From an uncultured Paracoccaceae bacterium (GTDB lineage Bacteria > Pseudomonadota > Alphaproteobacteria > Rhodobacterales > Rhodobacteraceae): a DNA stretch of 64,000 nucleotides. Below are positions 8,550 through 17,484 of this stretch, one piece after another. The notes under the pieces were generated by a model that did no database searches, was not told where the DNA came from, and saw only the letters and a program-made list of their open reading frames with translations. Every line of letters starts with the position of its first letter. Positions within the stretch are counted from its first letter, which is position 1. The translations under genes and the position numbers were made by a program. The stretch spans positions 288,728-352,727 of the forward strand of contig CANNFR010000006.1 of NCBI GenBank assembly GCA_947503935.1, in the 5' to 3' direction.

Positions 8550-9728
8550 ATGCTCGACCGGGGCTATTTCGATCTCGATAGCGGTGACCTCGACGAATTG
8601 GCCGAGGTGACGGGCCGGGTATTGGACCCCGCGGGGCTGGCCTACACCGACACCGTATCGCGCAACGTGCCGCTCTACGATATGAACGTGCTGCGGGCCC
8701 GCCTGTCGGACCCCGGCGACCGCAGGGCGCTCATGGCCGAATGGGCCTGGGTTCTGGGGCAGGGGCAGGGGCAGGGGCCGGGGGTGCTGGTGCTGAAGGC
8801 GGCCTATGGCGATACCGGCCCGATCGACCGCGCCTCGGCCGTGTTCGACGCGATCATCGTGGCAGAGAAGGCTGCGGGCCACGGCAAGGGTGACCATTTT
8901 GCCGCGGCCGGCGCGAATGACCGGATCTGGAACAGCCTGCAGAAACAGTGCCTCGCCGATCCCGAGGGCTTCGCGCTCTACTATGGAAACCCGGCGATCG
9001 CGGCGGTCTGCGAGGCGTGGCTGGGGCCGTTCTACCAGATGACGGCGCAGGTGAACCTGGTCCACCCGGGCGGCAAGGCGCAAAGCGTGCACCGCGACTA
9101 TCACCTCGGCTTCCAGACCGCAGAGGTGGCCGCGCGATTCCCGCCGCATGCGCACGCGCTGTCCGCCGTGATGACCCTGCAGGGGGCGGTGGCCCATTGC
9201 GACATGCCGGTCGAAAGCGGGCCGACCGTGCTCCTGCCCTATTCGCAGCAGGTGCCGGGCGGCTACCTGGCCCACCGGCGCGCGGAGGTTGCGGTGTATT
9301 TCGCCGAACATGCGGTGCAACTGCCGCTTGCGAAGGGCGACGCGCTGTTCTTCAACCCGGCGCTCTACCATGGCGCTGGCGAGAACCGCTCCAATGATAT
9401 CGCGCGCATGGCCAACCTGTTGCAGGTCTCTTCGGCCTTTGGGCGGGCGATGGAGACGGTGGATCGTTCCGCGATGTGCCGCGCACTTTACCCCGTGTTG
9501 AGGCGGCTGGTGGCCGAGTGTCAGCTGGACGCGGCGGGGGCGGAGGCGGCGATTGCTGCGGCTGCCGAGGGATACTCCTTTCCCACCAATCTCGATACGG
9601 ATCCACCGGTCGGCGGGTTGGCGCTCGAGACGCAGGTCGCGCTCGTCACACGCGCGCTGTCCGAGGCCTGGACCCAGGATGCGTTCGAGGTTGCATTGGA
9701 CGCGCAAACTGCAAGGAGGGCGCCGTGA
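8550..9728 (+). CDS. Phytanoyl-CoA dioxygenase (PhyH) family protein
   Basis: 392 residues of the Fe(II)/2-oxoglutarate dioxygenase superfamily. The metal triad is visible: H181-x-D183 (VHRDYHLGF) and H274 (LYHGAGENR), with R280 in position to bind 2-oxoglutarate. ATG 8550 follows a GGGAGG site; longer readings run into the ATPase gene. A short GQGQGQG run (residues 71-77) comes from a GGGGCA tandem repeat. It overlaps iolB by 4 nt, so it is probably co-regulated. It may hydroxylate the transported compound or a methylated/phosphorylated derivative; no known substrate. Confidence 0.85.
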   Translation: MLDRGYFDLDSGDLDELAEVTGRVLDPAGLAYTDTVSRNVPLYDMNVLRARLSDPGDRRALMAEWAWVLGQGQGQGPGVLVLKAAYGDTGPIDRASAVFDAIIVAEKAAGHGKGDHFAAAGANDRIWNSLQKQCLADPEGFALYYGNPAIAAVCEAWLGPFYQMTAQVNLVHPGGKAQSVHRDYHLGFQTAEVAARFPPHAHALSAVMTLQGAVAHCDMPVESGPTVLLPYSQQVPGGYLAHRRAEVAVYFAEHAVQLPLAKGDALFFNPALYHGAGENRSNDIARMANLLQVSSAFGRAMETVDRSAMCRALYPVLRRLVAECQLDAAGAEAAIAAAAEGYSFPTNLDTDPPVGGLALETQVALVTRALSEAWTQDAFEVALDAQTARRAP

Positions 9729-10525
9729 CGTTGGAATTGTTGCGCAAACCCTCCGGTCGATCAGGCTTGGTGCACAGATTAAGTCCCGCGGATGCGGGCT
9801 GGACCTATGTGGGGTTCGATTTGTGGCGGCTGGCGCCCGGCGCGACGGCAGAGGGCCGCTTGGAAGGCCGCGAAGCAATCCTTGTTCTGGTCGAGGGGCG
9901 TGCACAAATCAGCGCCGACGGTACGGATTTCGGCGAGATGGGCGGGCGCATGGATGTATTCGAACGCAGCGCGCCGCATTGTCTCTATGTCCCACCGGGA
10001 GCGGCGTGGCACGCGGTGTCGACGACTGACTGCACCTTGGCGGTCTGTAGCGCACCCAGCCCGGGAGGACGCCCCGCAGAGCGCCTCGGCCCCGAGGGTA
10101 TCGTGTTGGAAGAGCGTGGCCGAGGCACGAACACGCGCTTTATCAACAACATCGCAATGGAAGGGCGCGATGTGGCGGACAGCTTGCTGGTAACGGAGGT
10201 TTTCACACCGTCGGGGCATTGGTCGTCCTATCCGCCGCATCGCCATGACGTGGATGATTTCCCGAACATCACTTACCTTGAAGAGACCTATTATCACCGG
10301 CTGAACCCGAGCAGCGGCTTTGGAATTCAGCGGGTTTTCACGGATGATCTGAGTCTGGACGAGACGATGGCGGTGTCGGATCACGATCTTGTCCTCGTGC
10401 CGCGTGGGCACCATCCCTGTGCGGCCCCTCATGGGGTAGAATTGTACTACCTCAACGTCATGGCCGGCCCGCGCCGCAACTGGCGGTTCCAGACACATCC
10501 CGATTTCGAACGGCTGGTGATCTGA
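9725..10525 (+). CDS. iolB: 5-deoxy-glucuronate isomerase IolB
   Basis: 266 residues of the KduI/IolB bicupin family. IolB isomerises 5-deoxy-glucuronate to 5-keto-2-deoxygluconate in myo-inositol breakdown. Characteristic segments include FIEDPPR-like region replaced here by NTRFINNI near residue 139, then SSYPPHRHD near 167 and EETYYHRLNP near 182; the histidines and glutamate are the cupin metal ligands. The GTG start at 9725 overlaps the dioxygenase stop (GTGA) and is preceded by AAGGAGGG. This gene is the best evidence that the locus handles inositol-like compounds. Other iol genes are not in the window. Confidence 0.92.
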   Translation: MTLELLRKPSGRSGLVHRLSPADAGWTYVGFDLWRLAPGATAEGRLEGREAILVLVEGRAQISADGTDFGEMGGRMDVFERSAPHCLYVPPGAAWHAVSTTDCTLAVCSAPSPGGRPAERLGPEGIVLEERGRGTNTRFINNIAMEGRDVADSLLVTEVFTPSGHWSSYPPHRHDVDDFPNITYLEETYYHRLNPSSGFGIQRVFTDDLSLDETMAVSDHDLVLVPRGHHPCAAPHGVELYYLNVMAGPRRNWRFQTHPDFERLVI

Positions 10526-10629
10526 TCCGGCCGCTTTGCGGATATCAAACTGTCCGTAGGGAGCGATCCGAGGTGTGCGACCGCGACGAATGCCCGATTG
10601 TTCGAGTCTGGGAAATGGCCCTATCGCGC

Positions 10630-10806
10630 CTATGCCTCTGGAGATTCATCTCCTGAACACGACGTGGGAGCTTGGCTGCAGTGCGGACTCATCGCGTTGA
10701 CCTGGAAGGCCAGAAACTGGCCGGCCCGGAATGAAGCGCCGGGACCGCTAGCCAGCAGCAGTGCTGCAACCCAGAAAGACCTTTCAGTCAATATGTTGTT
10801 CAGCAT
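10630..10806 (-). pseudogene. Possible FecCD-type permease N-terminal remnant
   Basis: Starting at ATG 10806 (14 nt after the stop of the broken binding-protein gene), about 20 codons read as a permease-like N terminus (LTERSFWVAALLLASGPG) and then lose similarity. Position and hydrophobicity fit the permease that normally follows such a binding protein, but the match is short and may be chance. Confidence 0.25.
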
Positions 10807-10820
10807 GGCGCTTGGGTATC

Positions 10821-11533
10821 CTAGAGGCGCGGCATCACGAGGTCGAGATAGTTGGTCACGCCCCAGACCGAGGTCGTGCGGGCGTCGTAGGGCAGGACAT
10901 GGACCCGGCCCGCCCGAAGCTCGCCCCAGAGCGGATCGGCGGCGAGGGCCGCCAGAATGTCGGCATCGCTCGCCTCGGACCAGTTGTTGAGCACGATCAC
11001 CTCGGGGTCGAGCGCGAGGACCTCCTCGATCGAGGCGGTATAGCTCCAGCTGTTCTCGGTGCCCGGCGGTGCGGGTCAGTCGCAGGTGGCGACCACGTCG
11101 AGCATCCCGCAGACCGGGTCGACGTTGCTTGAAATCTCGAAGACACCGGGGCCGCTGACCGAAATCTTCAGGACCGAAGGTTGCGCAGCCGCGAGCTTCG
11201 CATAGGCGCCATAGGGTCGTGGAAGGCGCGAACCGCGGCTTCCGCCTCGGCCTCGCGTCCGACGATCCGTCCGAGCGTGCCCAGGTTCTCGCGGTAATCT
11301 TCCAGCATCTCGGCGCCCGCAAGCACGCCGACCGAACGGTTACCCAGCGTGGCGAGCTGGCCATAGGCGTCATTGTAGATCGCCACGATCCGGTCGGGCG
11401 GACTCGGAAGCGAGATCTCTTGCCCCAGCGTATCGGTCACGACCAGGGCGTCTGCGGCGGCTATGCCGGCCGAAGCAACGAGAAACGGAATGGCGAGCAG
11501 TGTCTGGTGCATGAGCGAACTCCACGGCCGCAT
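10821..11533 (-). pseudogene. Broken siderophore/B12-type ABC substrate-binding protein
   Basis: The N-terminal part starts at 11533 after a GAGGAG site and carries a signal peptide and a PBP2/BtuF-like start (VTDTLGQEISLPSPPDRIVAIYN). At about 11195 the frame shifts: AYAKLAAAQPSVLKISVSG continues in another frame. A TGA at 11077-11079 then interrupts that frame where a Trp codon would fit, after which YTASIEEVLALDPEVIVLNNW ... VLPYDARTTSVWGVTNYLDLVMPRL continues to the stop at 10821. One frameshift plus one nonsense codon make it non-functional as read. It would have fed an iron-chelate or cobalamin importer. Confidence 0.8.
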
Positions 11534-11722
11534 GGCGGCTCCTCAAGGGATTGCGGATCGCTGGCGCGAGGCCGGCTGTTTATCTGACAAATATACTCGG
11601 GCTTTCAGAAGTGCAAGCCGCAAAGGGCATGGGTTTCCGATACTAACCCATTGAAAAGGCCTTGACGCAAATGCCTGTTTTAAATACTCGGATTTCGACC
11701 AGCCTCAATCGAAGCAACGATA

Positions 11723-12862
11723 ATGACTTCTGAATGGGGATGGGACATGGCTGGAATGGCGTTCGCGCGCGCCCTTTTGGGCGGCTTTCTGGTGGTCATC
11801 CGCGCGGCGGGATCGCTCCGCGCCGAGGGGCCTTGGGAATTCGGGTTCGAGGCCGACGTCTACTGGCTGAAGCGCGACAGCGCCGACGACCCGGAACTCG
11901 CGCTCAACCTCTATCCCAGCGTTGCGCTGACCCATCCGGTTGGCGACTGGACCGCCGAGATCAGCGTCGCGCCCGAGCTCTATATCATTGGAACCGGCAC
12001 CGATGATATCGACCTCGACAATCCCTACCTCTTCTTCAGCGGAACCCTGACTTCACCAGGCGGCCTCGCCTTCGGGTTTGAGCGGGAAACCACCTTCGAC
12101 CGCGAGACCGACGGCTTCATCGACCAGACCGCCTTCGCCTTCGTCGAGCACCCCGGCTTCGGCTGGCTCGCCGCAGGCGACATCGACAGTGCGCTTGCCT
12201 GGGACTGCATCGAGGCGCCGGGCGAGACCACGAATGTCGGCGTCGAGGACCTGACCGGCTTCGGCTCGTGCGAGGGGTTCGGCTATCCCGACACCGCACT
12301 CTACATCACGCCCGATATCGGGGGCTAAAAACTGCTGGCCAGCCTCAGCCGTACGCGCGAAAGCGATGTCGAGGCGGGGGAGGCGACCAGATCGGTCTCG
12401 CTCGCGCTTCTTTACGCGGGCTCCTTCGGCGCGCACGAGGCGGAATGGAGCCTCGGCATTGAGCGTGCATCCGACTTCGCCGCCGCCGCCGACCACGGCG
12501 GCGGATCGGCGCTCGCCCTGCAGGCAGGGCTCGCCGTCCAGGCGGGCAACCTACGCTACGGCCTGCCGGGCAGCGCGCATGATTACGAGGCACCGGTGCC
12601 GACCAGTTCGGCCTGGCCGCCGGCCTCGAATGGCTGCGTACCGACCGTCTTCTGCTGACCGGCGGTGCCACCTATGCCGGGCTCGCCGGATTATGGCGCG
12701 ACGCCCTTCGCCACCGACAGCGAGGTCACGGTTTACCTCGGTGCCGAATACGCGATCGTCCGCGACCGCTTCACGCTCGACGCGGCCCTGTTCCACGTGG
12801 ACAGCGCCTTCGATGCCTCCGACGACACGCAAGCCGGCGTTGGTTTCTCGTTCGTGTTCTGA
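11723..12862 (+). pseudogene. Broken porin-like outer-membrane protein
   Basis: A beta-barrel-like sequence (EFGFEADVYWLKRDS, alternating aromatic strands, ending VGFSFVF with a terminal Phe typical of outer-membrane barrels). It is interrupted by an in-frame TAA at 12326-12328; the same frame continues (KLLASLSRTRESDVEAGEA). A frame change follows near 12600 (DQFGLAAGLEWLRTDRLLLTGGATY) and another near 12690 (DYGATPFATDSEVTVYLGAEYAIVRDR). One stop and two frameshifts indicate decay. It lies next to a decayed ABC gene of opposite strand and an IS fragment. Confidence 0.75.
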
Positions 12863-12918
12863 TGAGGCTGCCGGCACAACCGGTTCATCACTGCCGTCTG
12901 CCCTGCAAAGACAGAAAC

Positions 12919-13059
12919 CGCGCCGTAGATCTTCTTCCGGCGATCGAAGGTGACCTGGCTCATACTCATCTTCTGACACACCTCCTCGACCGACGTGCCG
13001 ACCTCAGCCTGCTGGAAGGCAAACGCGATCTGCTGCTTTGTGAACTTCGATCTCGCCAT
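12919..13059 (-). mobile_element. IS3-family OrfA transposase fragment
   Basis: The first 47 codons (RSKFTKQQIAFAFQQAEVGT, then SVEEVCQKM, RRKKIYGAV) match the N-terminal helix-turn-helix of IS3-group OrfA proteins. After that the frame runs into antisense of the porin gene, so the element is truncated at about 12919. The Trp usual in the FYRWKKKYG motif is replaced (FDRRKKIYG). No OrfB is present. It marks a past insertion beside the decayed porin. Confidence 0.75.
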
Positions 13060-13181
13060 CGGCTACGGCCCCTCCTCGACGGCCTGTCGTAGCCCGAAAG
13101 CTCTCACTCAGACCGGTCCAAACTTCCGGGAGGAGACCACTTCAACGGGCGAGGATCTGAAGCGACCTAGTTTGCTTGGGA

Positions 13182-13823
13182 TCAGAACTCGACGTTCGTG
13201 ATGACGTCTCCGCGCAAGGCGCGGTACATCTCAAGGTGCTCATCCCAGTACCCGCTGATCGTCAGCCGGACCGTGACCGGCCCCTCTTCGATGTTCATGA
13301 AGTAGAACCCGTGGTAGCCGGGAAAAGGGGACGTGAAGGAGCCGTACTGCGCCGTGCCTTCGCCGCGGGCATACGCCATCTCGAACCCTTCGGGATAGTT
13401 GGCGGCATCCGCACTCGAAGGATGTCCGTGAAAGTCGTAGTAGACCCCTTCGCCGACAGCATCCACGACCTCCCACGAAAAGACGAAGGTGGTGTCAGCG
13501 GGCATGATGAACTTATGTTCCACCTCGCCGAAATCCTCGACCTCGATCTCGATAATCTCTGTCTTGAACGGCGCCTCTTCGCGGTGGATCAGGCCTTGCA
13601 CGGATTGATCGATCCGCTCGGCCGTAGGGTCATAGTCACCGATGTTGAATTCCAGCACGTCCGTGAAGGGGGCGGCTTCGGTGGTCTCCTGCGCCAACGC
13701 CGTCAGCCCAAGCCTGGCACCAAGACCGGTTGGATCAATCCCGTATTCGGCGGGAAGAACAGCCACGATCAGAAGTGTGACCCCGCCTGCGGCTGCGGCG
13801 GTCAGTTTTGATGTAAGTATCAT
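13182..13823 (-). CDS. Single-pass membrane-anchored periplasmic protein (transmembrane anchor protein family)
   Basis: 213 residues. ATG 13823 follows GGAGA, and the longer upstream reading is discarded. Residues 5-25 form an N-terminal membrane segment; the rest is a soluble acidic domain with repeated beta-type strands (FIMPADTTFVFSWEVV, YYDFHGHPSS, FTSPFPGYHGFYFMN, VRLTISGYWDEH). Three His lie in YDFHGHP and PGYHGFYF, which could bind metal. It is the last gene of the cluster that includes HupE, two DUF6644 proteins and DUF6152. Function unknown. Confidence 0.75.
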   Translation of the reverse strand: MILTSKLTAAAAGGVTLLIVAVLPAEYGIDPTGLGARLGLTALAQETTEAAPFTDVLEFNIGDYDPTAERIDQSVQGLIHREEAPFKTEIIEIEVEDFGEVEHKFIMPADTTFVFSWEVVDAVGEGVYYDFHGHPSSADAANYPEGFEMAYARGEGTAQYGSFTSPFPGYHGFYFMNIEEGPVTVRLTISGYWDEHLEMYRALRGDVITNVEF

Positions 13824-13836
13824 TGCCCTGTCTCCT

Positions 13837-14511
13837 TCATGTTGTGAAATACCCGACCGACTGCATCCCGAAGAAGACCAGGCCGGCTGAAAAGAGGGCG
13901 ACGTTTGCATTGGTGGCGGTTTGCGAAAAATCGGGGCGTTGGCGCAGCCAGGCGAGGCCCCCGAACAGAACAGTCAAGGCGAGGGCCTGCCCAACCTCGA
14001 CCCCGACATTGAAGGCCAGCATGTTCGCGACCAGGCCATCGGGCGACAAAGACGGCCCCTGCAGCTTGCTCGAGAGCCCCAATCCGTGGATCAGCCCGAA
14101 GCCGAACACGGCGGACTTCGGGTCCATCAGGCGGATGACGCCGAGGTTTTCCAGCGCCTTGTAGCTGACCGACAAGCCGATGATGGCTTCGATGACATCG
14201 GCGTTCACATGCAACCCGGCGAGCACTCCGATAAGCAGCGTGATCGAATGGCCGACGGCAAAGAGGCTGACGAAAGTCACAACGTCGCGAAATCGGCCCA
14301 GAAAGAAGATCACACCTGCAAGATACAGCAGATGGTCGTATCCGGTGATCATGTGCTTGGCGCCGAGATACAGGAACGGGCCGATGTGGAGGCCCGATGT
14401 ACTTGCGAGAAAGTTCTGATCCTGCGCCGCGACGCCATGGGCCGACGCCGCGCTGTCGAAAAAGGCACAGATGCAGGCCGCCCCGAACGCGATATCATGG
14501 ATCTTCGACAT
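13837..14511 (-). CDS. HupE/UreJ family membrane protein
   Basis: 224 residues with about six membrane segments. Family hallmarks are GPFLYLGAKHMITGYDHLLYLAGVIFF near residue 43, FAVGHSITLL near 82 (His within the helix) and FGFGLIHGLGLS near 138. HupE/UreJ proteins are putative nickel or other metal transporters. The gene overlaps the upstream DUF6644 gene by 17 nt and is followed by the anchor protein after 13 nt, so the block is one operon. No hydrogenase or urease genes are nearby, so nickel use is not indicated here. Confidence 0.85.
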   Translation of the reverse strand: MSKIHDIAFGAACICAFFDSAASAHGVAAQDQNFLASTSGLHIGPFLYLGAKHMITGYDHLLYLAGVIFFLGRFRDVVTFVSLFAVGHSITLLIGVLAGLHVNADVIEAIIGLSVSYKALENLGVIRLMDPKSAVFGFGLIHGLGLSSKLQGPSLSPDGLVANMLAFNVGVEVGQALALTVLFGGLAWLRQRPDFSQTATNANVALFSAGLVFFGMQSVGYFTT

Positions 14512-14992
14512 AGGGAATCAATCGCCCGAGGATGATGACGCAGGACCAGAAGGTCAGGGACAGCCATGCCACCAGCTGCGCCCCGGATATCAGGTCCGCC
14601 GAGGAGATACCTGCGGTCAGCTGCGGTCGGATGCGATGGACAAAATAGGCGGTATTGAGACCGGAGAGCACGATCAGGCCCATCTTGGCCCAGAAGGCGT
14701 AGTTGACCAGATAGCGGTCAGGATCGCCGACCAGAAACAGGGTGCCGGTCACCAGATTGATGGCAAAACCGGCCAGGGCGAAGCGAACGAATGTTTCGAC
14801 CCGCTCGATGGGGACTTTGCGCGCGAAACCGACCACCCGGAGGTCCACGACCAGCAGGGACCCGAACAGAAGGCACAGCCCCAGAAAATGCAGCATTTCA
14901 AGGGTCGGGAACACGAAAGCATTGTCCATCACAAGCCCGTTCAGGGCGCTGGCGTTCAATATATCGATGATCCAGGTGAGCAGACTTTCCAT
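14495..14992 (-). CDS. DUF6644-type four-helix membrane protein
   Basis: 165 residues, about four membrane segments (LEMLHFLGLCLLFGSLLVVDLRVVG; FALAGFAINLVTGTLFLV; MGLIVLSGLNTAYFVH; AWLSLTFWSCVIILGRLI). The conserved His in the first helix (EMLHFLG) resembles the DUF6644/CopD-like group. It overlaps the HupE gene by 17 nt and is a diverged tandem paralogue of the next gene upstream. Role unknown. Confidence 0.75.
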   Translation of the reverse strand: MESLLTWIIDILNASALNGLVMDNAFVFPTLEMLHFLGLCLLFGSLLVVDLRVVGFARKVPIERVETFVRFALAGFAINLVTGTLFLVGDPDRYLVNYAFWAKMGLIVLSGLNTAYFVHRIRPQLTAGISSADLISGAQLVAWLSLTFWSCVIILGRLIPYVEDP

Positions 14993-15004
14993 CCCGAACC
15001 CTTC

Positions 15005-15463
15005 CTACGCTAGATAGCCGATCAGACGGCCTGAGATGATCGCCGCGATCCACGCCGCCACCGCGGCGCCAGCCAGGTTTCGATGTGACGATGAAATGCC
15101 GTCCGCGCGGGCGATGCAGATCCGCACCAGCCGCCAAGTAAGCGCAAGGCCAAGAACGACCAGCACAAGCTTGATGCGAAACGCCCAGTTGAAGAACAGC
15201 TCGGACGCGCTTCCCAAAAACAGTGCGGAGCCGGACAGAAGGTTCAACACGAAGCCCCCAACGGCCACGCGCCAGTAAGGCGCCATTGCCGCGACGGGTA
15301 TAGCAGCGGCGAACCCCAGGACGCGGGCGGTCAGCATCAGGGCAATGCCGACTATGATCGCCATCCCAATTGCATGGAGCGACAGCACGATCGGATAGCC
15401 CCACTGTGTACTGGAAACGATCATTCCAATCGCCGAGTCTTCAAGCTGGAAAAGCGTCTCCAT
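15005..15463 (-). CDS. DUF6644-type four-helix membrane protein, paralogue
   Basis: 152 residues and four membrane segments (YPIVLSLHAIGMAIIVGIALML; VGGFVLNLLSGSALFL; IKLVLVVLGLALTWRLV; AVAAWIAAIISGRLIGYL). It shares the helix-1 histidine pattern (LSLHAIGMA) and the terminal GRLIGY/GRLIPY motif with the downstream paralogue, from which it is 12 nt away. The pair may form a heterodimer; this is inference. Confidence 0.75.
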   Translation of the reverse strand: METLFQLEDSAIGMIVSSTQWGYPIVLSLHAIGMAIIVGIALMLTARVLGFAAAIPVAAMAPYWRVAVGGFVLNLLSGSALFLGSASELFFNWAFRIKLVLVVLGLALTWRLVRICIARADGISSSHRNLAGAAVAAWIAAIISGRLIGYLA

Positions 15464-15528
15464 CCGATGCCCCTTTTGCTCTGTTCTCCGGTTTGCTTTT
15501 GCCGGTCCAAACGTCCGAGCAACGGTTC

Positions 15529-16641
15529 TTATTCTTTCCGCTCGTTCGTCAGGTCGTCGCAGGCATAGGGCGCGTAGGGATCCGTTGTGAGTGTAACCTC
15601 ATCCGACCCCTCGAAAGGCGCCTCAAGATAGATCGGATCGACGAACACATACTCCCGCCTCAGAACGGTGCCGTCTTCGTTGAGTGTGAAACGCTCGGTC
15701 AGGGTCAGCTCCAGGCTGTTCATCGCGCTTTGTGGGCCGCCACGACCTTCGGCGGACCCGGCCCGGCCCGGCTGTTCCGGGCGCGCGGCCGCGTCCCCGC
15801 CGTCTCCGTTCAGACCCGTCCGGCCGCCGATCGGGGCCATAATCCAGCCTTCGTCGAAGCCGATCGTCATGACGACCAGCGTGTCCCCGTCCCATTCACC
15901 AACGGAATAGCCCGTCCGGTTCGGGACGAAATCCTCCGGCATGACGTTGCCATCCAAATGGATCGTCCGCACCATGTCCATGAAGCCGTAGGTCAGCGTG
16001 ATTTCGGTGTCCGTCTGCGTGATGGTGTTCACCATCCCGTTGAAGACCCAGTCCATCGCTACATTTGTTGCTTGGCAATTGAAGCGCGGGTTCTGGTCCG
16101 GGCTGGCATCGGCAACAGCTGCCTGTCCGGCTTCGGTCAGCGTAACGGTCGCCCGCCCGCGCTCCTGCGGATTCTCCAGTGCCCAGTTGCCTGCAAGGTT
16201 GGGCGTTCCATCCTCCCGTTCGATCTGACGCTCCGTGGCGATCACGCCGCCATCTTCGTCAAAGCTTGCGCCCCGGTCGGCGGTAATGCCGCTTGCAAAC
16301 GTGATCTGGTTCATATGGCAGGTGGTGTCGTCGTCCCGATCCGGGGAGCCGTTGATAGTAATCTCGCTGCCGATCTCGAACATCTCTTCGGTCCAACCGC
16401 TACGCCTCAGCAGCGACCCCGAGGACAGTTCGCAACGCATGTTGACCACTTCTCCCGCGTCAGCGGTCACGTCGAAATAGACATAGGCATGCGGGTTCAC
16501 GAGGCGGATGCGCGTGATAGTGCCGGTTATCTCGAACGTTTGGCTCATGTCGAACTGGCCGCTAGCTCCATGGTGAGCCACTGCAGCCAATGGAAATGCC
16601 ATGACCGCCGCGGCCATCCCCAATATAGTCGAGTTACGCAC
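15529..16641 (-). CDS. DUF6152 family periplasmic protein
   Basis: 370 residues from a GTG at 16641 placed after GCGGAGAAAAGG; an in-frame ATG at 16689 has no ribosome-binding site. The start is followed by a signal peptide (ILGMAAAVMAFPLAAVAHHG, cleaved near AVA-HHG). The first ~100 residues (HHGASGQFDMSQTFEITGTITRI, NPHAYVYFDV) are typical of DUF6152 proteins; the remainder is a beta-rich lipocalin-like domain (GEWDGDTLVVMTIGFDEGW). The mature N terminus starts with His-His, a possible Cu/Ni site. It is the first gene of the HupE cluster. Confidence 0.75.
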   Translation of the reverse strand: MRNSTILGMAAAVMAFPLAAVAHHGASGQFDMSQTFEITGTITRIRLVNPHAYVYFDVTADAGEVVNMRCELSSGSLLRRSGWTEEMFEIGSEITINGSPDRDDDTTCHMNQITFASGITADRGASFDEDGGVIATERQIEREDGTPNLAGNWALENPQERGRATVTLTEAGQAAVADASPDQNPRFNCQATNVAMDWVFNGMVNTITQTDTEITLTYGFMDMVRTIHLDGNVMPEDFVPNRTGYSVGEWDGDTLVVMTIGFDEGWIMAPIGGRTGLNGDGGDAAARPEQPGRAGSAEGRGGPQSAMNSLELTLTERFTLNEDGTVLRREYVFVDPIYLEAPFEGSDEVTLTTDPYAPYACDDLTNERKE

Positions 16642-17484
16642 GACCTTTTCTCCGCTTGTGTTTCTTGAGCCAGAAAGCTGCTGGATCATTCATAGGCGTT
16701 ACACGCAGCAGGTGACGATTTCCGTCGCTGAAGCGGTCGTGCGTCGATCAACTGGCATCGGTCATTCTGGGCTCATTCTGGCTATCCGCCGCAGGATGCA
16801 CCTATGTTCACCCCCCGGATGGGCGGAGAGCACGCCATCTCGCGCGGAAACGCTCCGATAGGATTTGGTATTGGGGCCCGGTCGCCTTCGCACCCAATCA
16901 CCGCCGATTGCCTGTCCTTGCACGGGGCAGGGTGGCAGACCGCGCGTGGTAAGCGTATGTTGGCCGTTCCGGATATGTACGGTCCCGAGGAGAGAGTTGA
17001 ATGCCCTTGAACGCAGCCACCGAGGCCGCGCAGTTATCTGTTGCGCCCATGATGGACTGGAAATATTCAGTAATTATTCCAATGACTTAATGCACGGCGT
17101 GTGTATCTCATGTTCATGTTTCGATCGCACAACGTCGCGCTATGGCGTGTCGATTTCGTTGGGTTAAGCCTTGAAGCAACAATGGTCTCATCAAACTGTC
17201 TGAGGCTCAGTGGCCATCTGCACTAAAAACTGAGGTAGAAGGCAGCTCAGCTTCGGAGCCTTCGCTTCTCCCGTCTTGGAATGATCTGCAGTTGTGCGCA
17301 TCAAATGGCCGTTAAAGGTCTTCTTACAGATCTCAGTCCGCCTTCTACTCTGCCGTACCGATGAAATTGGGGTGCAGAAGTGTTCGATAAGGCAACCTTA
17401 TTGGACATAGCAGAGAACCGCAGAGTGGGGCGGTTTCTACACTATATGGTGGCAGAAAGCGCCGCGACAGGATAGTCTTGTGGC
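16642..17484. other. Long gap without a recognised gene
   Basis: About 840 bp separate the DUF6152 and DUF1403 genes, transcribed away from each other. Short reading frames here show no recognisable motifs. Its one notable feature is the 27-bp palindrome at 17381-17407. GC content appears lower than in the left region, and the gap marks the change from the HupE cluster to the defence-like island. Confidence 0.6.
17381..17407. promoter_or_regulatory. 27-bp imperfect palindrome upstream of the DUF1403 operon
   Basis: Arms TGTTCGATAAGG and CCTTATTGGACA match at 10 of 12 positions around a central CAA. It lies 77 nt before the DUF1403 start. Size and symmetry fit either an operator or a tyrosine-recombinase crossover site; neither can be decided from one copy. 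Confidence 0.55.

Noticed and set aside
15370..16668. 432-codon open frame on the plus strand
   Set aside because: Shadow of the DUF6152 and DUF6644 genes; no domain pattern or ribosome-binding site.
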